This document shows positions 1 to 7,996 of a stretch of 64,000 nt of DNA, in pieces (the first letter of the stretch is position 1; each line of letters begins with the position of its first letter). The notes below the pieces were generated by a model, which worked only from the letters and a program-made list of their open reading frames with translations, made no database searches and was not told where the DNA came from. A program made the position numbers and the translations under genes. This stretch comes from Burkholderia dolosa (GTDB taxonomy: Bacteria; Pseudomonadota; Gammaproteobacteria; Burkholderiales; Burkholderiaceae), in contig NZ_CABVPR010000027.1 of NCBI RefSeq assembly GCF_902499135.1, positions 1 through 64,000 of the forward strand, in the 5' to 3' direction.

Positions 1-654
1 GTTCCGGCCGGCGCACGGCAGGCGGCGCTGCCGTCGGGCGCAGCCGATACGCTCGATCTGCTCGGCGAGCGCGCCGCCGCGCGCTGGACGCCCGCGCGCG
101 CCGACCCGACCGCCGCGTCGGCCGATTCGCAGGCGCAGGCTCAGTCGCAGGCCGCCGTGCATCCGGCCGCCGTGCCGATCGTGCGGCAGCAGCTCGACGT
201 GCTCGCGACCGACCAGTTCCGCTGGACCGGCGAAGCGTGGCCCGGCGCGCGGCTCGACTGGACGATCGAGCCCGACGATCACGGCGGTCGCGCATCGCGC
301 GGTGCGGACGACGCGGGCGACGGCATCGCATGGCGCACGCGCCTCACGCTGACGCTGCCGTCGCTCGGCACGGTCGACGCGGAACTGGTGCTGAACGGCA
401 CGCAGCTCGTCGCGCGGCTGCGGGCGAGCCACGCGGGTGCCGGCCGCCTCGCGCGGCACGAGACCGCGCTGCGGCAGCGGCTCGAGGGCTCCGGGCTGCG
501 GGTCGGCGGGCTGTCGATCCGGGCGGTCGACGACGGCCCCGACGGCTTCGACCTGTTCGCGACGCAGGCCGCCGCGGCCGCCTACGCACGTAGCGCGGCC
601 GGCGACGTCGCGCGACCGCGCGCGCCGGGCGCCGACGACGAGGCGCCGCAATGA
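1..654 (+). CDS. FliK-family flagellar hook-length control protein, C-terminal part (5' end outside window)
   Basis: The frame is open from base 1 to a TGA at 652-654, so the N-terminus lies before the window; 217 residues are visible. An Ala/Gln/Ser-rich linker (about 50 residues) leads into a domain of about 110 residues (VRQQLDVLATDQFRW near its start, LRQRLEGSGLRVGGLSI near its end) that resembles the C-terminal export-switch domain of FliK. FliK proteins are secreted, measure hook length and then act on FlhB to switch export from rod/hook to filament substrates. The stop codon overlaps the start of the next gene (ATGA at 651-654), and that gene encodes an isolated FlhB C-terminal domain, which strengthens the call. 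A second, canonical fliK may exist elsewhere in the genome, so I give no symbol. Confidence 0.75.
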   Translation, partial: VPAGARQAALPSGAADTLDLLGERAAARWTPARADPTAASADSQAQAQSQAAVHPAAVPIVRQQLDVLATDQFRWTGEAWPGARLDWTIEPDDHGGRASRGADDAGDGIAWRTRLTLTLPSLGTVDAELVLNGTQLVARLRASHAGAGRLARHETALRQRLEGSGLRVGGLSIRAVDDGPDGFDLFATQAAAAAYARSAAGDVARPRAPGADDEAPQ

Positions 655-968
655 GCGCGACGTCGCGTAAGCGCGCGGCCGCGCTCGTCTACGATCCGCA
701 CGGCGGCGATGCGGCGCCGCGCGTGGTCGCGAAAGGCTATGGGCTGCTTGCGGAGATGATCGTCGCCCGCGCGCGCGACGCGGGGCTGTACGTGCATACC
801 GCGCCGGAGATGGTGTCGCTGCTGATGCAGGTCGACCTCGACGATCGCATCCCGCCGCAGCTGTACCAGGCCGTCGCGGACCTCCTCGCGTGGCTGTATG
901 CGCTGGACCGCGCGGAGCCCGGCGCGGACGACGCCGCGCCGCGCTTTCCGCTGCCGCCGCTGCGATGA
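651..968 (+). CDS. Stand-alone FlhB C-terminal-domain protein (FhlB/FlhX-like export switch protein)
   Basis: 105 residues with no transmembrane segment. Residues about 23-90 (PRVVAKGYGLLAEMI, then IPPQLYQAVADLLAWLY) match the part of FlhB/YscU that follows the autocleaved NPTH loop; the NPTH motif and the membrane half are absent. In full-length FlhB this cytoplasmic piece sets substrate specificity of flagellar type III export. Small proteins of this type are known in several flagellated bacteria and can partly replace the cleaved FlhB fragment. It overlaps the preceding FliK-family gene by 4 nt, implying translational coupling of the two halves of the specificity switch. The C-terminal about 15 residues are Ala/Pro-rich and probably unstructured. 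Confidence 0.8.
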   Translation: MSATSRKRAAALVYDPHGGDAAPRVVAKGYGLLAEMIVARARDAGLYVHTAPEMVSLLMQVDLDDRIPPQLYQAVADLLAWLYALDRAEPGADDAAPRFPLPPLR

Positions 969-1249
969 GCGGCGTGCGTCGTGATTGCGCGGACGGTGCG
1001 TCGTCGCGGTCTTTTATCTGCTTGCGATGGCAAGAAGCGTTCGCCGATCGAAGATCGGGCCGCGCGCTCGTTGTCCGAGCCGGCGTTCGAAGCGGGGCCG
1101 GCGGTTCGACGGTACGCCGGGCGACTGCGACGACGATGCCGCTTCACCGATCTTCGTGACCGGTAGCAAACCCGTGTCGTTCGTCCGCGTTCCGCGCATC
1201 GGCGCGCTTTCGCCGAATATCGGCTGCAATTGAGCGCCGGTCCGATTTA

Positions 1250-1268
1250 TGTAATGATATCCATTCTC
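1250..1268. promoter_or_regulatory. Candidate Fur box upstream of the PepSY-type gene
   Basis: TGTAATGATATCCATTCTC matches the 19-bp Fur consensus (GATAATGATAATCATTATC) at 14 of 19 positions and ends about 70 bp before the GTG start at 1341. A further CATTTTCAT follows at once. It lies in an AT-rich island in an otherwise GC-rich gap (969-1340, 372 bp) in which I see no other gene or repeat. Confidence 0.6.
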
Positions 1269-1340
1269 ATTTTCATGCTGCCCGGGCGGCGCGCGATTTC
1301 CGCGCGCCGCCCGTTGTTTTGAACGAATGGAAGCTTTCGC

Positions 1341-2060
1341 GTGAACGCGCCCGAAACGATCGACGCACCCCGAGCGGCTGTCACCGTGCTGCGCCCGGCC
1401 GCACGTCCGCTGACCGAAGCCGAACTCGGCGCCCGCCGCCAGCGTTCGCGCCGTGCGACCTTCATCAAGTGGCTGCGCAAGGTGCACGGCTGGGTCGGCC
1501 TGTGGGGCGCGGTGCTCGGGCTGCTGTTCGGCGTGACCGGCGTGCTGCTCAACCATCGCGCGCCGCCGCTGAAGATTTCGACCGGCGAGCCGCAGGTCGA
1601 GCAGATGCAGATCGCGCTGCCCGCCCCGGCGCCGAAGACACCCGCCGCGATGACGGCATGGCTGCAGCGCGAGCTGCACTTCGACGGCCGGCCCGGCCGC
1701 GTGCGCAAGGAGCCGGCGCAGCCGGTCGCGTGGGGCGACAAGCGCGTGATGCAGCCCGAGCACTGGCAGATCGGCATTTTCGGGCCGCATCAGAGCCTGC
1801 AGGCCGAGTACTGGGTCGGCAACGGCTACGTGTCGGTGAAGCGCACCGGCAACACGTTCCTCGCGACGCTGAACAGCCTGCATCGCGGCGTCGGGATGAG
1901 CATCGGCTGGATACTGCTGATGGATACGATCGCCGGCTCGCTGATCCTGCTGTCGCTGACCGGCGTGCTGCTGTGGACCGAGCTGAACAAGCGCCGCACG
2001 GTGGGCGTCGTGCTGGTGGTCGGCTCGGTGGCCGCTGCGCTGGCCGCGGGCCTCGCTTGA
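1341..2060 (+). CDS. PepSY-associated transmembrane protein, probably iron-uptake related
   Basis: 239 residues from a GTG start preceded by GGAAG at suitable spacing. After a charged N-terminus (RRQRSRRATFIKWLRKVHGW) comes a first membrane helix (residues about 47-70, GLWGAVLGLLFGVTGVLLNHR), a periplasmic portion of about 110 residues with the PepSY-type LNSLHRGVGM segment, a second helix (IGWILLMDTIAGSLILLSLTG) and a C-terminal hydrophobic helix. The arrangement is that of PepSY-associated TM proteins commonly found beside TonB-dependent siderophore receptors. A Fur-box-like sequence upstream supports iron regulation. No receptor gene is adjacent, so its partner, if any, is elsewhere. Confidence 0.75.
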   Translation: MNAPETIDAPRAAVTVLRPAARPLTEAELGARRQRSRRATFIKWLRKVHGWVGLWGAVLGLLFGVTGVLLNHRAPPLKISTGEPQVEQMQIALPAPAPKTPAAMTAWLQRELHFDGRPGRVRKEPAQPVAWGDKRVMQPEHWQIGIFGPHQSLQAEYWVGNGYVSVKRTGNTFLATLNSLHRGVGMSIGWILLMDTIAGSLILLSLTGVLLWTELNKRRTVGVVLVVGSVAAALAAGLA

Positions 2061-2118
2061 TCTCGCGTCAGCCCGCGCTACCTGGCGAACGAGCGGCGCA
2101 GCTCGCCGCCGGCGCGGC

Positions 2119-3147
2119 TCACAGGCCGCAGGCCGCGCCGCTGTGCGCGGCGATCTCCCGTGCGGCCTTCGCGCCTTCGACTTGCAGGATCGTCGGCAGC
2201 GACACGTTGTTCTTCGCGGCCGTCACCTCGGCGAGGATCGAGATCGCGATTTCCGGCGGCGTGCGGCTGCCGATGTAGATGCCGGCCGGCCCGTGCAGCC
2301 GCGCGAGCTCCGCGTCGGTCAGGTCGAATTCGCGCAGCCGCTCGCGGCGCGCCGCGTTGTTGCGCCGCGAGCCGAGCGCGCCGACGTAGAACGCGGGCGT
2401 CTTCAGCGCCTCCATCAGCGCGAGATCGTCGAGCTTCGGATCGTGCGTGAGCGCGATCACCGCGCAACGCGCGTCCAGCTTCATGTCGAGCACCGTGTCG
2501 TCGGGCATCGAATGCACGACGCGTGTACCCGGCACGTCCCACGCATCCGTGTATTCTTCGCGCGGATCGCACACCGTCACCTGATAGTCGAGCCCGACCG
2601 CGATCTGGCACAGGTAGCGCGACAACTGTCCTGCGCCGATCACGAGCATCCGGTAGCGTGGCCCGTGGATCGTCACGAGCCGTTCGCCGTCGAACGCGAG
2701 CCCGTCCGTCGCGTGTGCGGGCGACAGCACGGCGCGGCCCGTCGCAAGCGTCATCGTCCGCGTGACGAGCCGGCCCGCTTCGATTTCCGTGCAGAGCGCG
2801 GCGATTCCGCTGTCGCGCGTGAGCGGTTCGAGCACGAGCTGGATCGTGCCGCCGCACGGCAGCCCGAAACGGTGCGCTTCCTCGGCCGTCACGCCGTACT
2901 TGACCGCTTCGGGCCGCGCGTCGGCCGCGATCCCGCTCGCGTGCACGCGGGCGATCAGGTCGTCCTCGATGCAGCCGCCCGACACGGAGCCGACGACGAG
3001 TCCGTCGTCGCGCACCGCGAGCATCGCGCCTTCGGGGCGCGGCGACGAGCCCCACGTCTTCACGACCGTCACGAGCAGCACGCGACGCCCTTCGTCGAGC
3101 CAGCGCGCGCTGGTTTTCAATACATCGAGATCGACGCTTTCCATCAT
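2119..3147 (-). CDS. xdhC: XdhC/CoxI family molybdenum hydroxylase accessory protein
   Basis: 342 residues. The N-terminal XdhC/CoxI domain (residues about 10-80) has the characteristic WGSSPRPEGAMLAV and GGCIEDDL stretches, followed by FGLPCGGTIQLVLEPL. The C-terminal half is a Rossmann-like domain beginning LVIGAGQLSRYL (about residue 165). XdhC proteins bind molybdenum cofactor and help insert the sulfurated form into xanthine dehydrogenase or related hydroxylases. No xdhAB or coxLMS genes are nearby, so the client enzyme cannot be told from context. Two tandem ATGs at 3147 and 3144 follow an AGGA; either could be used. It converges on the PepSY gene (58 bp apart). Confidence 0.85.
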   Translation of the reverse strand: MMESVDLDVLKTSARWLDEGRRVLLVTVVKTWGSSPRPEGAMLAVRDDGLVVGSVSGGCIEDDLIARVHASGIAADARPEAVKYGVTAEEAHRFGLPCGGTIQLVLEPLTRDSGIAALCTEIEAGRLVTRTMTLATGRAVLSPAHATDGLAFDGERLVTIHGPRYRMLVIGAGQLSRYLCQIAVGLDYQVTVCDPREEYTDAWDVPGTRVVHSMPDDTVLDMKLDARCAVIALTHDPKLDDLALMEALKTPAFYVGALGSRRNNAARRERLREFDLTDAELARLHGPAGIYIGSRTPPEIAISILAEVTAAKNNVSLPTILQVEGAKAAREIAAHSGAACGL

Positions 3148-3368
3148 CCGTTTCCTGTTGCCGGGCGACCGCGGCGATCGGGCCGCGGTCCGATGGCGCG
3201 ATTATGAACCGCGCGCCGCGCGCGTGCAGTCAGCGCGGCGGTCCGGGTACGCAATTCCGGAGGATTGGGCAAGACATCGCGACGATCGGGCAGCGATCGC
3301 GCGCAGCGGAGCGGGGCGGCGGCGCGGCGGGGTAAAAGCGGCCGCGGCGATTCGGCGGGAGGAGCGTG

Positions 3369-3397
3369 CCGCACAGCGCCTGACCGGCGCTGTGCGG
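3369..3397 (-). terminator. Strong stem-loop downstream of the amino-acid permease, no U-tract
   Basis: Arms GCACAGCGCC (3371-3380) and GGCGCTGTGC (3386-3395) pair perfectly around TGACC, and flanking CC/GG extend the stem to 12 bp. It lies about 34 nt past the permease stop on the minus strand. There is no run of T on either side, so it is either a Rho-assisted 3' end or an RNA-stability element. Confidence 0.4.
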
Positions 3398-3430
3398 GAG
3401 CGTGGCGCGGCGCGGGTGCGCCGCGGCCGG

Positions 3431-4837
3431 TCAGTGCGTGTCGCGCTGACCGTGTGCGAGCTTCGAGTGATGCCGCGAGTACAGGAAGTAGATCGCCAGA
3501 CCGATCACGAGCCAGATGCCGAACGCGGCCCACGTGACCGGCTGCAGGTTCACCATCAGGAACAGGCACGATGCGACTGCGAGGATCGGCACGACGGGCA
3601 CGCCCGGGCAGCGAAACGCGCGCGGCAGTTCCGGATGCGTGCGGCGCAGCACGAGCACGGCGATCGACACCATCGAGAACGCGGCGAGCGTGCCGATGTT
3701 GATCAGCTCCGCGAGCACGTTCAGCGGCACGAGCGCGGCGATCAGCCCGAAGAACAGGCCGACGAGCCAGGTCGTCAGGAACGGCGTCGCGAAGCGCGGG
3801 TGCACGCGCGACAGCGTCGCGGGCAGCAGCCCGTCGCGCGACATCGCGAAGATGATCCGCGTCTGGCCGTAGCTCATCACCAGGATCACGGTCAGCATGC
3901 CGAGCACCGCGCCGAGGTCGATGAAGCCGGCGACCCACGTCTGCCCGGCGACCTGCAGCGCGTAGGAGATCGGGTGCGAGATGTTCGCGTACTGCGCGGA
4001 CGGCACGATGCCGGTCGCGACTGCCGCGACGGTCACGTACAGCACCGCGCACACCGCGAGCGACGCGATGATGCCGATCGGCAGGTCGCGCTTCGGATTC
4101 TTCACTTCCTCGGCGGCCGACGATACCGCGTCGAAGCCGATGAACGCGAAGAACATCACGGCGGCCGCGCCGAACACGCCGTTCCAGCCGTGCGGCATGA
4201 ACGGCTTCCAGTTCGCGGGCGTCACGTGGAACAGGCCGACCGCGATCACGAGCAGCACGACCGACACCTTGATGAACACCATGATGTTGTTGATCCGGGT
4301 CGACTCGCGGATGCCGATCGACAGCAGCGTCGTGATCACGATCATCACGAGGAACGCGGGCAGGTTGAACCACGTGACGACGCCCGGCAACGCGCCGGGC
4401 GCGGCCGTCAGCACGGTCGGCAGCGTGAGCCCGAAGCCTTGCAGCAGCGACTGCAGGTAGCCCGACCAGCCGACCGACACGGCCGACGCCGCGAGTCCGT
4501 ACTCGAGCATCAGGTCCCAGCCGATGATCCACGCGACGAGTTCGCCGAGCGTCGCGTACGAATACGTGTAGATCGAGCCGGCGACGGGAATCGTCGACGC
4601 GAACTCGGCATACGACAGCGCGGCGAGGCCGCACGCGATCGCGGCGATCACGAACGACAGCATCAGCGCGGGGCCGGCCTCCACGGCGCCGGTGCCGGTC
4701 AGCACGAAGATGCCGGTGCCGATGATCGCGCCGATGCCGAGGAACGTGAGGTCGATCGCGCCGAGCGCCTTCTTGAGGCCGGCGGCGTGCGCGCCGGCGA
4801 TCATGCGGTCGACGTTTTTCTTGCGGAAGAGAGACAT
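3431..4837 (-). CDS. APC-family (cationic) amino-acid permease, YfnA/CAT-like
   Basis: 468 residues if started at the ATG at 4837 (MSLFRKKNVDRMIAG), which fits the family N-terminus; the frame stays open upstream but with non-homologous sequence. About 12 hydrophobic segments. The hallmark GIGAIIGTGIFVLTG motif of the APC superfamily is at residues about 34-48, and the conserved FFAFIGFDAVSSAAEEVKNP segment is near residue 230. It is predicted to import amino acids by proton symport across the inner membrane; the closest well-known relatives are cationic or branched amino-acid transporters, but the substrate cannot be read from sequence. It lies 283 bp downstream of xdhC on the same strand with a strong hairpin between them, so probably a separate unit. 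Confidence 0.88.
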   Translation of the reverse strand: MSLFRKKNVDRMIAGAHAAGLKKALGAIDLTFLGIGAIIGTGIFVLTGTGAVEAGPALMLSFVIAAIACGLAALSYAEFASTIPVAGSIYTYSYATLGELVAWIIGWDLMLEYGLAASAVSVGWSGYLQSLLQGFGLTLPTVLTAAPGALPGVVTWFNLPAFLVMIVITTLLSIGIRESTRINNIMVFIKVSVVLLVIAVGLFHVTPANWKPFMPHGWNGVFGAAAVMFFAFIGFDAVSSAAEEVKNPKRDLPIGIIASLAVCAVLYVTVAAVATGIVPSAQYANISHPISYALQVAGQTWVAGFIDLGAVLGMLTVILVMSYGQTRIIFAMSRDGLLPATLSRVHPRFATPFLTTWLVGLFFGLIAALVPLNVLAELINIGTLAAFSMVSIAVLVLRRTHPELPRAFRCPGVPVVPILAVASCLFLMVNLQPVTWAAFGIWLVIGLAIYFLYSRHHSKLAHGQRDTH

Positions 4838-5061
4838 TGCGGATGGACCGCCGGCGCGCGCAAGCGCGTGGGCGCTGATTGAGTGAAAACCCGCAATTTT
4901 AGCCGATTTGACGCGAAAGACCCGCTGCGGTGCGGCGGCGCGCCGGCGAATCGCCCGGGAAAACAAGCGCTTGCGCTTGCCGGACAGGCGACAGGCGTAA
5001 GGCGGCGCGCGGCCACGGAGCGGCCACGCCCATGCCGACCGCGCAAACCGTCCCGTCCCGG

Positions 5062-5718
5062 TCACGCGCCCGATGCAGGCGCCATGTCGACGAGCCGGTT
5101 GCTCATCACGTAGAACGTTAGTTCCGCGTTGTTCGACAGCCGCATCTTCTCGAGCAGCCGCGACCGGTACACGCTGACCGTCTTCACCGACAGCGACAGC
5201 GTGTTCGCGATGTCGGTGAGCCGCTTGCCCGATGCGAGCATGCAAAGCGTCTGGTATTCGCGGTCGGACAGCTTCTCGTGCGGCAGCGGCTCGTTCTCGA
5301 ACGACACGTATTCGGCGAGCGCCTCGGCCATCGCGGGGCTCACGTACTTGCGTCCGGCGGCGACCTGCTGGATCGCGCCGATCATCTGCGCGGCGTTCAC
5401 CGTCTTCGACAGGTAGCCGGCCGCGCCGGCCTTCAGCGCGCGCACCGCGTACTGGTCCTCGCGATACATCGAGAACATCAGCACCGGCGTGCGCGGCAGC
5501 TTGCGCTTGATGCGCTTGAGCACTTCGATGCCGTTCGTGTCGGGCAGCGAGATGTCGAGCAGGATCACGTCGTATTCCTGCCGGTCGACGGCGGCCATCG
5601 CATCGCCGCCGTTCTCGGCCTCGGTCACTTCCCGCGCGACGCCGCGGTCGACCAGCAGCTGACGGATCCCTTGCCGGACGATCGCGTGGTCGTCCACGAG
5701 CAGGATGTTCAGGCTCAT
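5062..5718 (-). CDS. NarL/FixJ-type two-component response regulator
   Basis: 218 residues. The receiver domain (residues 1-120) has the acidic pocket D9/D10, phosphoacceptor D55 in VILLDISLPD, and the switch lysine in YLSKTV. A LuxR-type helix-turn-helix follows at residues about 148-205 (LSDREYQTLCMLASGK, then LSLSVKTVSVYRSRLLEKM). The start is placed at the ATG at 5718, where the receiver fold begins. It starts only 7 bp after the stop of the histidine kinase gene, so the two are surely a cognate pair. The signal and regulon are unknown; overall it resembles UvrY/GacA-like and other NarL-family regulators, but similarity by eye does not separate these. Confidence 0.9.
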   Translation of the reverse strand: MSLNILLVDDHAIVRQGIRQLLVDRGVAREVTEAENGGDAMAAVDRQEYDVILLDISLPDTNGIEVLKRIKRKLPRTPVLMFSMYREDQYAVRALKAGAAGYLSKTVNAAQMIGAIQQVAAGRKYVSPAMAEALAEYVSFENEPLPHEKLSDREYQTLCMLASGKRLTDIANTLSLSVKTVSVYRSRLLEKMRLSNNAELTFYVMSNRLVDMAPASGA

Positions 5719-5725
5719 CGCGACC

Positions 5726-6541
5726 TCACGAAAGCGACATGCGGCGCGCCGCGACCGGCGCGGCGAGCAGCGAAGCCCACGCGAAGCGCGCGGTGACGCG
5801 CGTGCCGCGGCCGGTTTCCGTCGCGGTCGCGTCGAAGCTGCCGCCGAACGCTTCGCAGCGCGCGCGCATGCCGGCGAGCCCGTAGCCGGCGCGCCGGCTG
5901 CGGGGGAAACCGGTCCCATCGTCGGCGACGATCAGGGACAGATGCGTGCCGTCGGAATCGATCCGTACGTCGACGGACGTGGCGCGCGCGTGCTTCGCGA
6001 CGTTCGACAGCGCTTCCTGCGCGACACGGAAGATCGCCAGCGCGCCCGCGTCGGCGATCTTCGCGACGCGCGCGTCGGCGATGCACGTGAAACGGGTGCG
6101 CAGGCCGGTGCGCGCCGCGTGGCCGTCGATCCACGACGACAACGCGCCGACGACGCCCGCATCGAGCGCCGGCGTGCCGCGTTCTTCGATCAGCCGGCGA
6201 TTGGCGTCGGTCGCCGCATCCAGCGCACGCTGCGCGAGCTCGAGCGCACGCACGCAGCCGTCCGGCGCATCGGCCGGCAGCCAGGTTTGCAGGTTGGCGA
6301 GCGCGAAACGCGCGGCGGTGAGTTCGGCGCCGAGCCCGTCATGCAGTTCGCCGGCGAGATGGCGGCGCGCCGCTTCGTCGGCCGCGAGCAGTTGGGCCGA
6401 CAGCGCGGCGATTCGTGCGGCGGACGCGTCGCGTTTGGGCAGCGTTCCGGCAATGGGCGGAGTAGCGGCGCAGCCGTGTACGAGCTGCCGCGACGGGAAC
6501 GGGGCGTGGGCGCCCGCGGGCGCGTTGAGCGACGTATCCAT
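5726..6541 (-). CDS. Soluble HisKA_3-type sensor histidine kinase
   Basis: 271 residues from the ATG at 6541, preceded by GGGAGAG at good spacing. There is no membrane segment and no recognisable sensor domain: a proline-rich N-terminus of about 40 residues leads straight into the dimerisation/phosphoacceptor helix with H67 in HLAGELHDGLG. The HATPase region carries the N box (FRVAQEALSNVAKHA), G1 (VADDGTGFP) and G2 (GYGLAGMRARCEAFGG). This is the minimal NarX/UhpB-type kinase core and would phosphorylate the response regulator encoded 7 bp downstream. Either it senses a cytoplasmic cue or works with a separate sensor protein. A cluster of GTAAC half-sites lies upstream. Confidence 0.88.
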   Translation of the reverse strand: MDTSLNAPAGAHAPFPSRQLVHGCAATPPIAGTLPKRDASAARIAALSAQLLAADEAARRHLAGELHDGLGAELTAARFALANLQTWLPADAPDGCVRALELAQRALDAATDANRRLIEERGTPALDAGVVGALSSWIDGHAARTGLRTRFTCIADARVAKIADAGALAIFRVAQEALSNVAKHARATSVDVRIDSDGTHLSLIVADDGTGFPRSRRAGYGLAGMRARCEAFGGSFDATATETGRGTRVTARFAWASLLAAPVAARRMSLS

Positions 6542-6642
6542 GACTCTCCCTGCTGTCAGAAAGCGGTTCAGACACCGGCCGGTCGCGTGGAGCGGACGCC
6601 GTGCCGATGACGGTCGCCGCCAGAGAAACACTCGTCGCCGAG

Positions 6643-6666
6643 GTAACAAAAGTTACATCTTGTAAC
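6643..6666. promoter_or_regulatory. Overlapping GTAAC/GTTAC palindromes upstream of the kinase-regulator operon
   Basis: GTAACAAAAGTTAC (6643-6656) and GTTACATCTTGTAAC (6652-6666) are two perfect inverted repeats sharing their central GTTAC, about 100 bp before the kinase start. Two more half-sites lie at 6845-6849 and 6876-6880. The rest of the 414-bp gap (6542-6955) is relatively AT-rich, without an evident gene; I find no unambiguous -35/-10 pair. Possible operator for the adjacent response regulator. Confidence 0.4.
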
Positions 6667-6900
6667 GTATGCTTCCGACCCTTCGGCACACTTCCGAACG
6701 GCAACCGCGCGGGCCGAATCATATCTCAAAAATTTGGAAAAGATCATGTCGGGCGGCCATTTAAGGGTAAATGTGCATAATCCGGTTGAGCCCGATGTAG
6801 GACAAACACCGACATCGAAGCACGCGGATCGGACGTATCCAAATGTAACGATTTGAGTCGGAATGGTCGCAGCTTGTTACGAATTCGCCAAGTCCGGACG

Positions 6901-6928
6901 AAAAAAAACCGGAGCTTTCGCTCCGGTT
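6901..6928 (-). terminator. Intrinsic terminator of fpr
   Basis: Read on the minus strand, AACCGGAGC (6928-6920) pairs with GCTCCGGTT (6915-6907) around a 4-nt GAAA loop and runs into a string of eight T (A on the plus strand at 6901-6908). It begins 28 nt past the fpr stop codon. Confidence 0.9.
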
Positions 6929-6955
6929 CTTGATGACCCGCAAATCGGTGACGGA

Positions 6956-7726
6956 TCAGTCGACGAACGCGCGCTCGATCACGTAGTGGCCCGGCGCGCT
7001 GTTCTTGCCTTCGACGAGGCCGGCTTCCTTCAGCAGCGCAGTCGTGTCCTTCAGCATTGCGGTGCTGCCGCACAGCATCACGCGATCGTTTTCCGGCGAG
7101 AACGGCGCGACGCCGAGATCCGTGAACAGCTTGCCCGACGCGATCAGGTCGGTGATCCGGCCCTCGTTGTCGAACGCTTCGCGCGTGACGGTCGGGTAAT
7201 AGACGAGCTTTTCCTTGATGATGTCGCCCAGGTACTCGTGGCCCGGCAGGTCGTGCTTGATGTAGTCCATGTACGCGAGCTCGCCCTTCAGGCGGCACGT
7301 GTGCGTGAGGACGACCTTGTCGAAGCGGTCGTAGATCTCCGGATCGCGGATGATCGACATGAACGGCGCGAGGCCCGTGCCCGTCGACAGCAGCCACAGC
7401 GTCTTGCCCGGCAGCAGGTTGTCGACGACCAGCGTGCCGGTCGGCTTCTTGCCGATCAGCACCTTGTCGCCGACCTTCAAATGCTGCAGGCGCGACGTCA
7501 GCGGGCCGTCCTGCACCTTGATGCTGAAGAATTCGAGATGCTCTTCGTAGTTCGGGCTCACGATCGAATACGCGCGCGTGAGCGGCTTGCCGTCGACCTC
7601 GAGGCCGACCATCGTGAATTCGCCGTTGTTGAAGCGCAGGCTCGGCTCACGGGTGCAGGTGAAGCTGAAAAGCGTGTCGGTCCAGTGGTGGACGGATTGG
7701 ACGGTGGCGGTGTCGAATTTGCTCAT
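6956..7726 (-). CDS. fpr: Ferredoxin/flavodoxin--NADP(+) reductase
   Basis: 256 residues, the usual length for bacterial Fpr. The FAD-binding barrel has the RAYSIVS motif (R51-S54 and following) and the NADP-binding half has STGTGLAPFMSI (residues about 113-124) and the MLCGSTAML motif; the protein ends YVIERAFVD, the C-terminal segment that stacks on or near FAD in this family. It passes electrons between NADPH and ferredoxin or flavodoxin in the cytoplasm, supplying Fe-S and radical enzymes and helping in oxidative stress. It is monocistronic: an intrinsic terminator follows, and the preceding gene is 270 bp away. Confidence 0.95.
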   Translation of the reverse strand: MSKFDTATVQSVHHWTDTLFSFTCTREPSLRFNNGEFTMVGLEVDGKPLTRAYSIVSPNYEEHLEFFSIKVQDGPLTSRLQHLKVGDKVLIGKKPTGTLVVDNLLPGKTLWLLSTGTGLAPFMSIIRDPEIYDRFDKVVLTHTCRLKGELAYMDYIKHDLPGHEYLGDIIKEKLVYYPTVTREAFDNEGRITDLIASGKLFTDLGVAPFSPENDRVMLCGSTAMLKDTTALLKEAGLVEGKNSAPGHYVIERAFVD

Positions 7727-7996
7727 GGCTTTGAAAACGGACGCGCGTAGCGGACGCGTGTAACGGGCCCAAAAACGGGCAAAAAAACCGAGTGCGTCGG
7801 CCCGATCCGGGATCGGCCGGCCGGCGCGCCGGACACGCGCCTCTCGATGACAGACGTTTGAGGAACTCGCTATTTTACCCTGCTTGCGCCGTTCGCGCGC
7901 TTGACCCAGGCGGCTGCGCGGATTTGGCGCAACGGCGCCTTACAGATTCTTTTCAGTGGATCTTGTGCGCGTCCGGCATCGCACACGCGCTGCCGC

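Noticed and set aside
2762-4882. A 706-codon open frame on the plus strand
   Set aside because: Antisense to XdhC and the APC permease, with Arg/His/Asp-rich low-complexity translation; a by-product of GC-rich codon bias.
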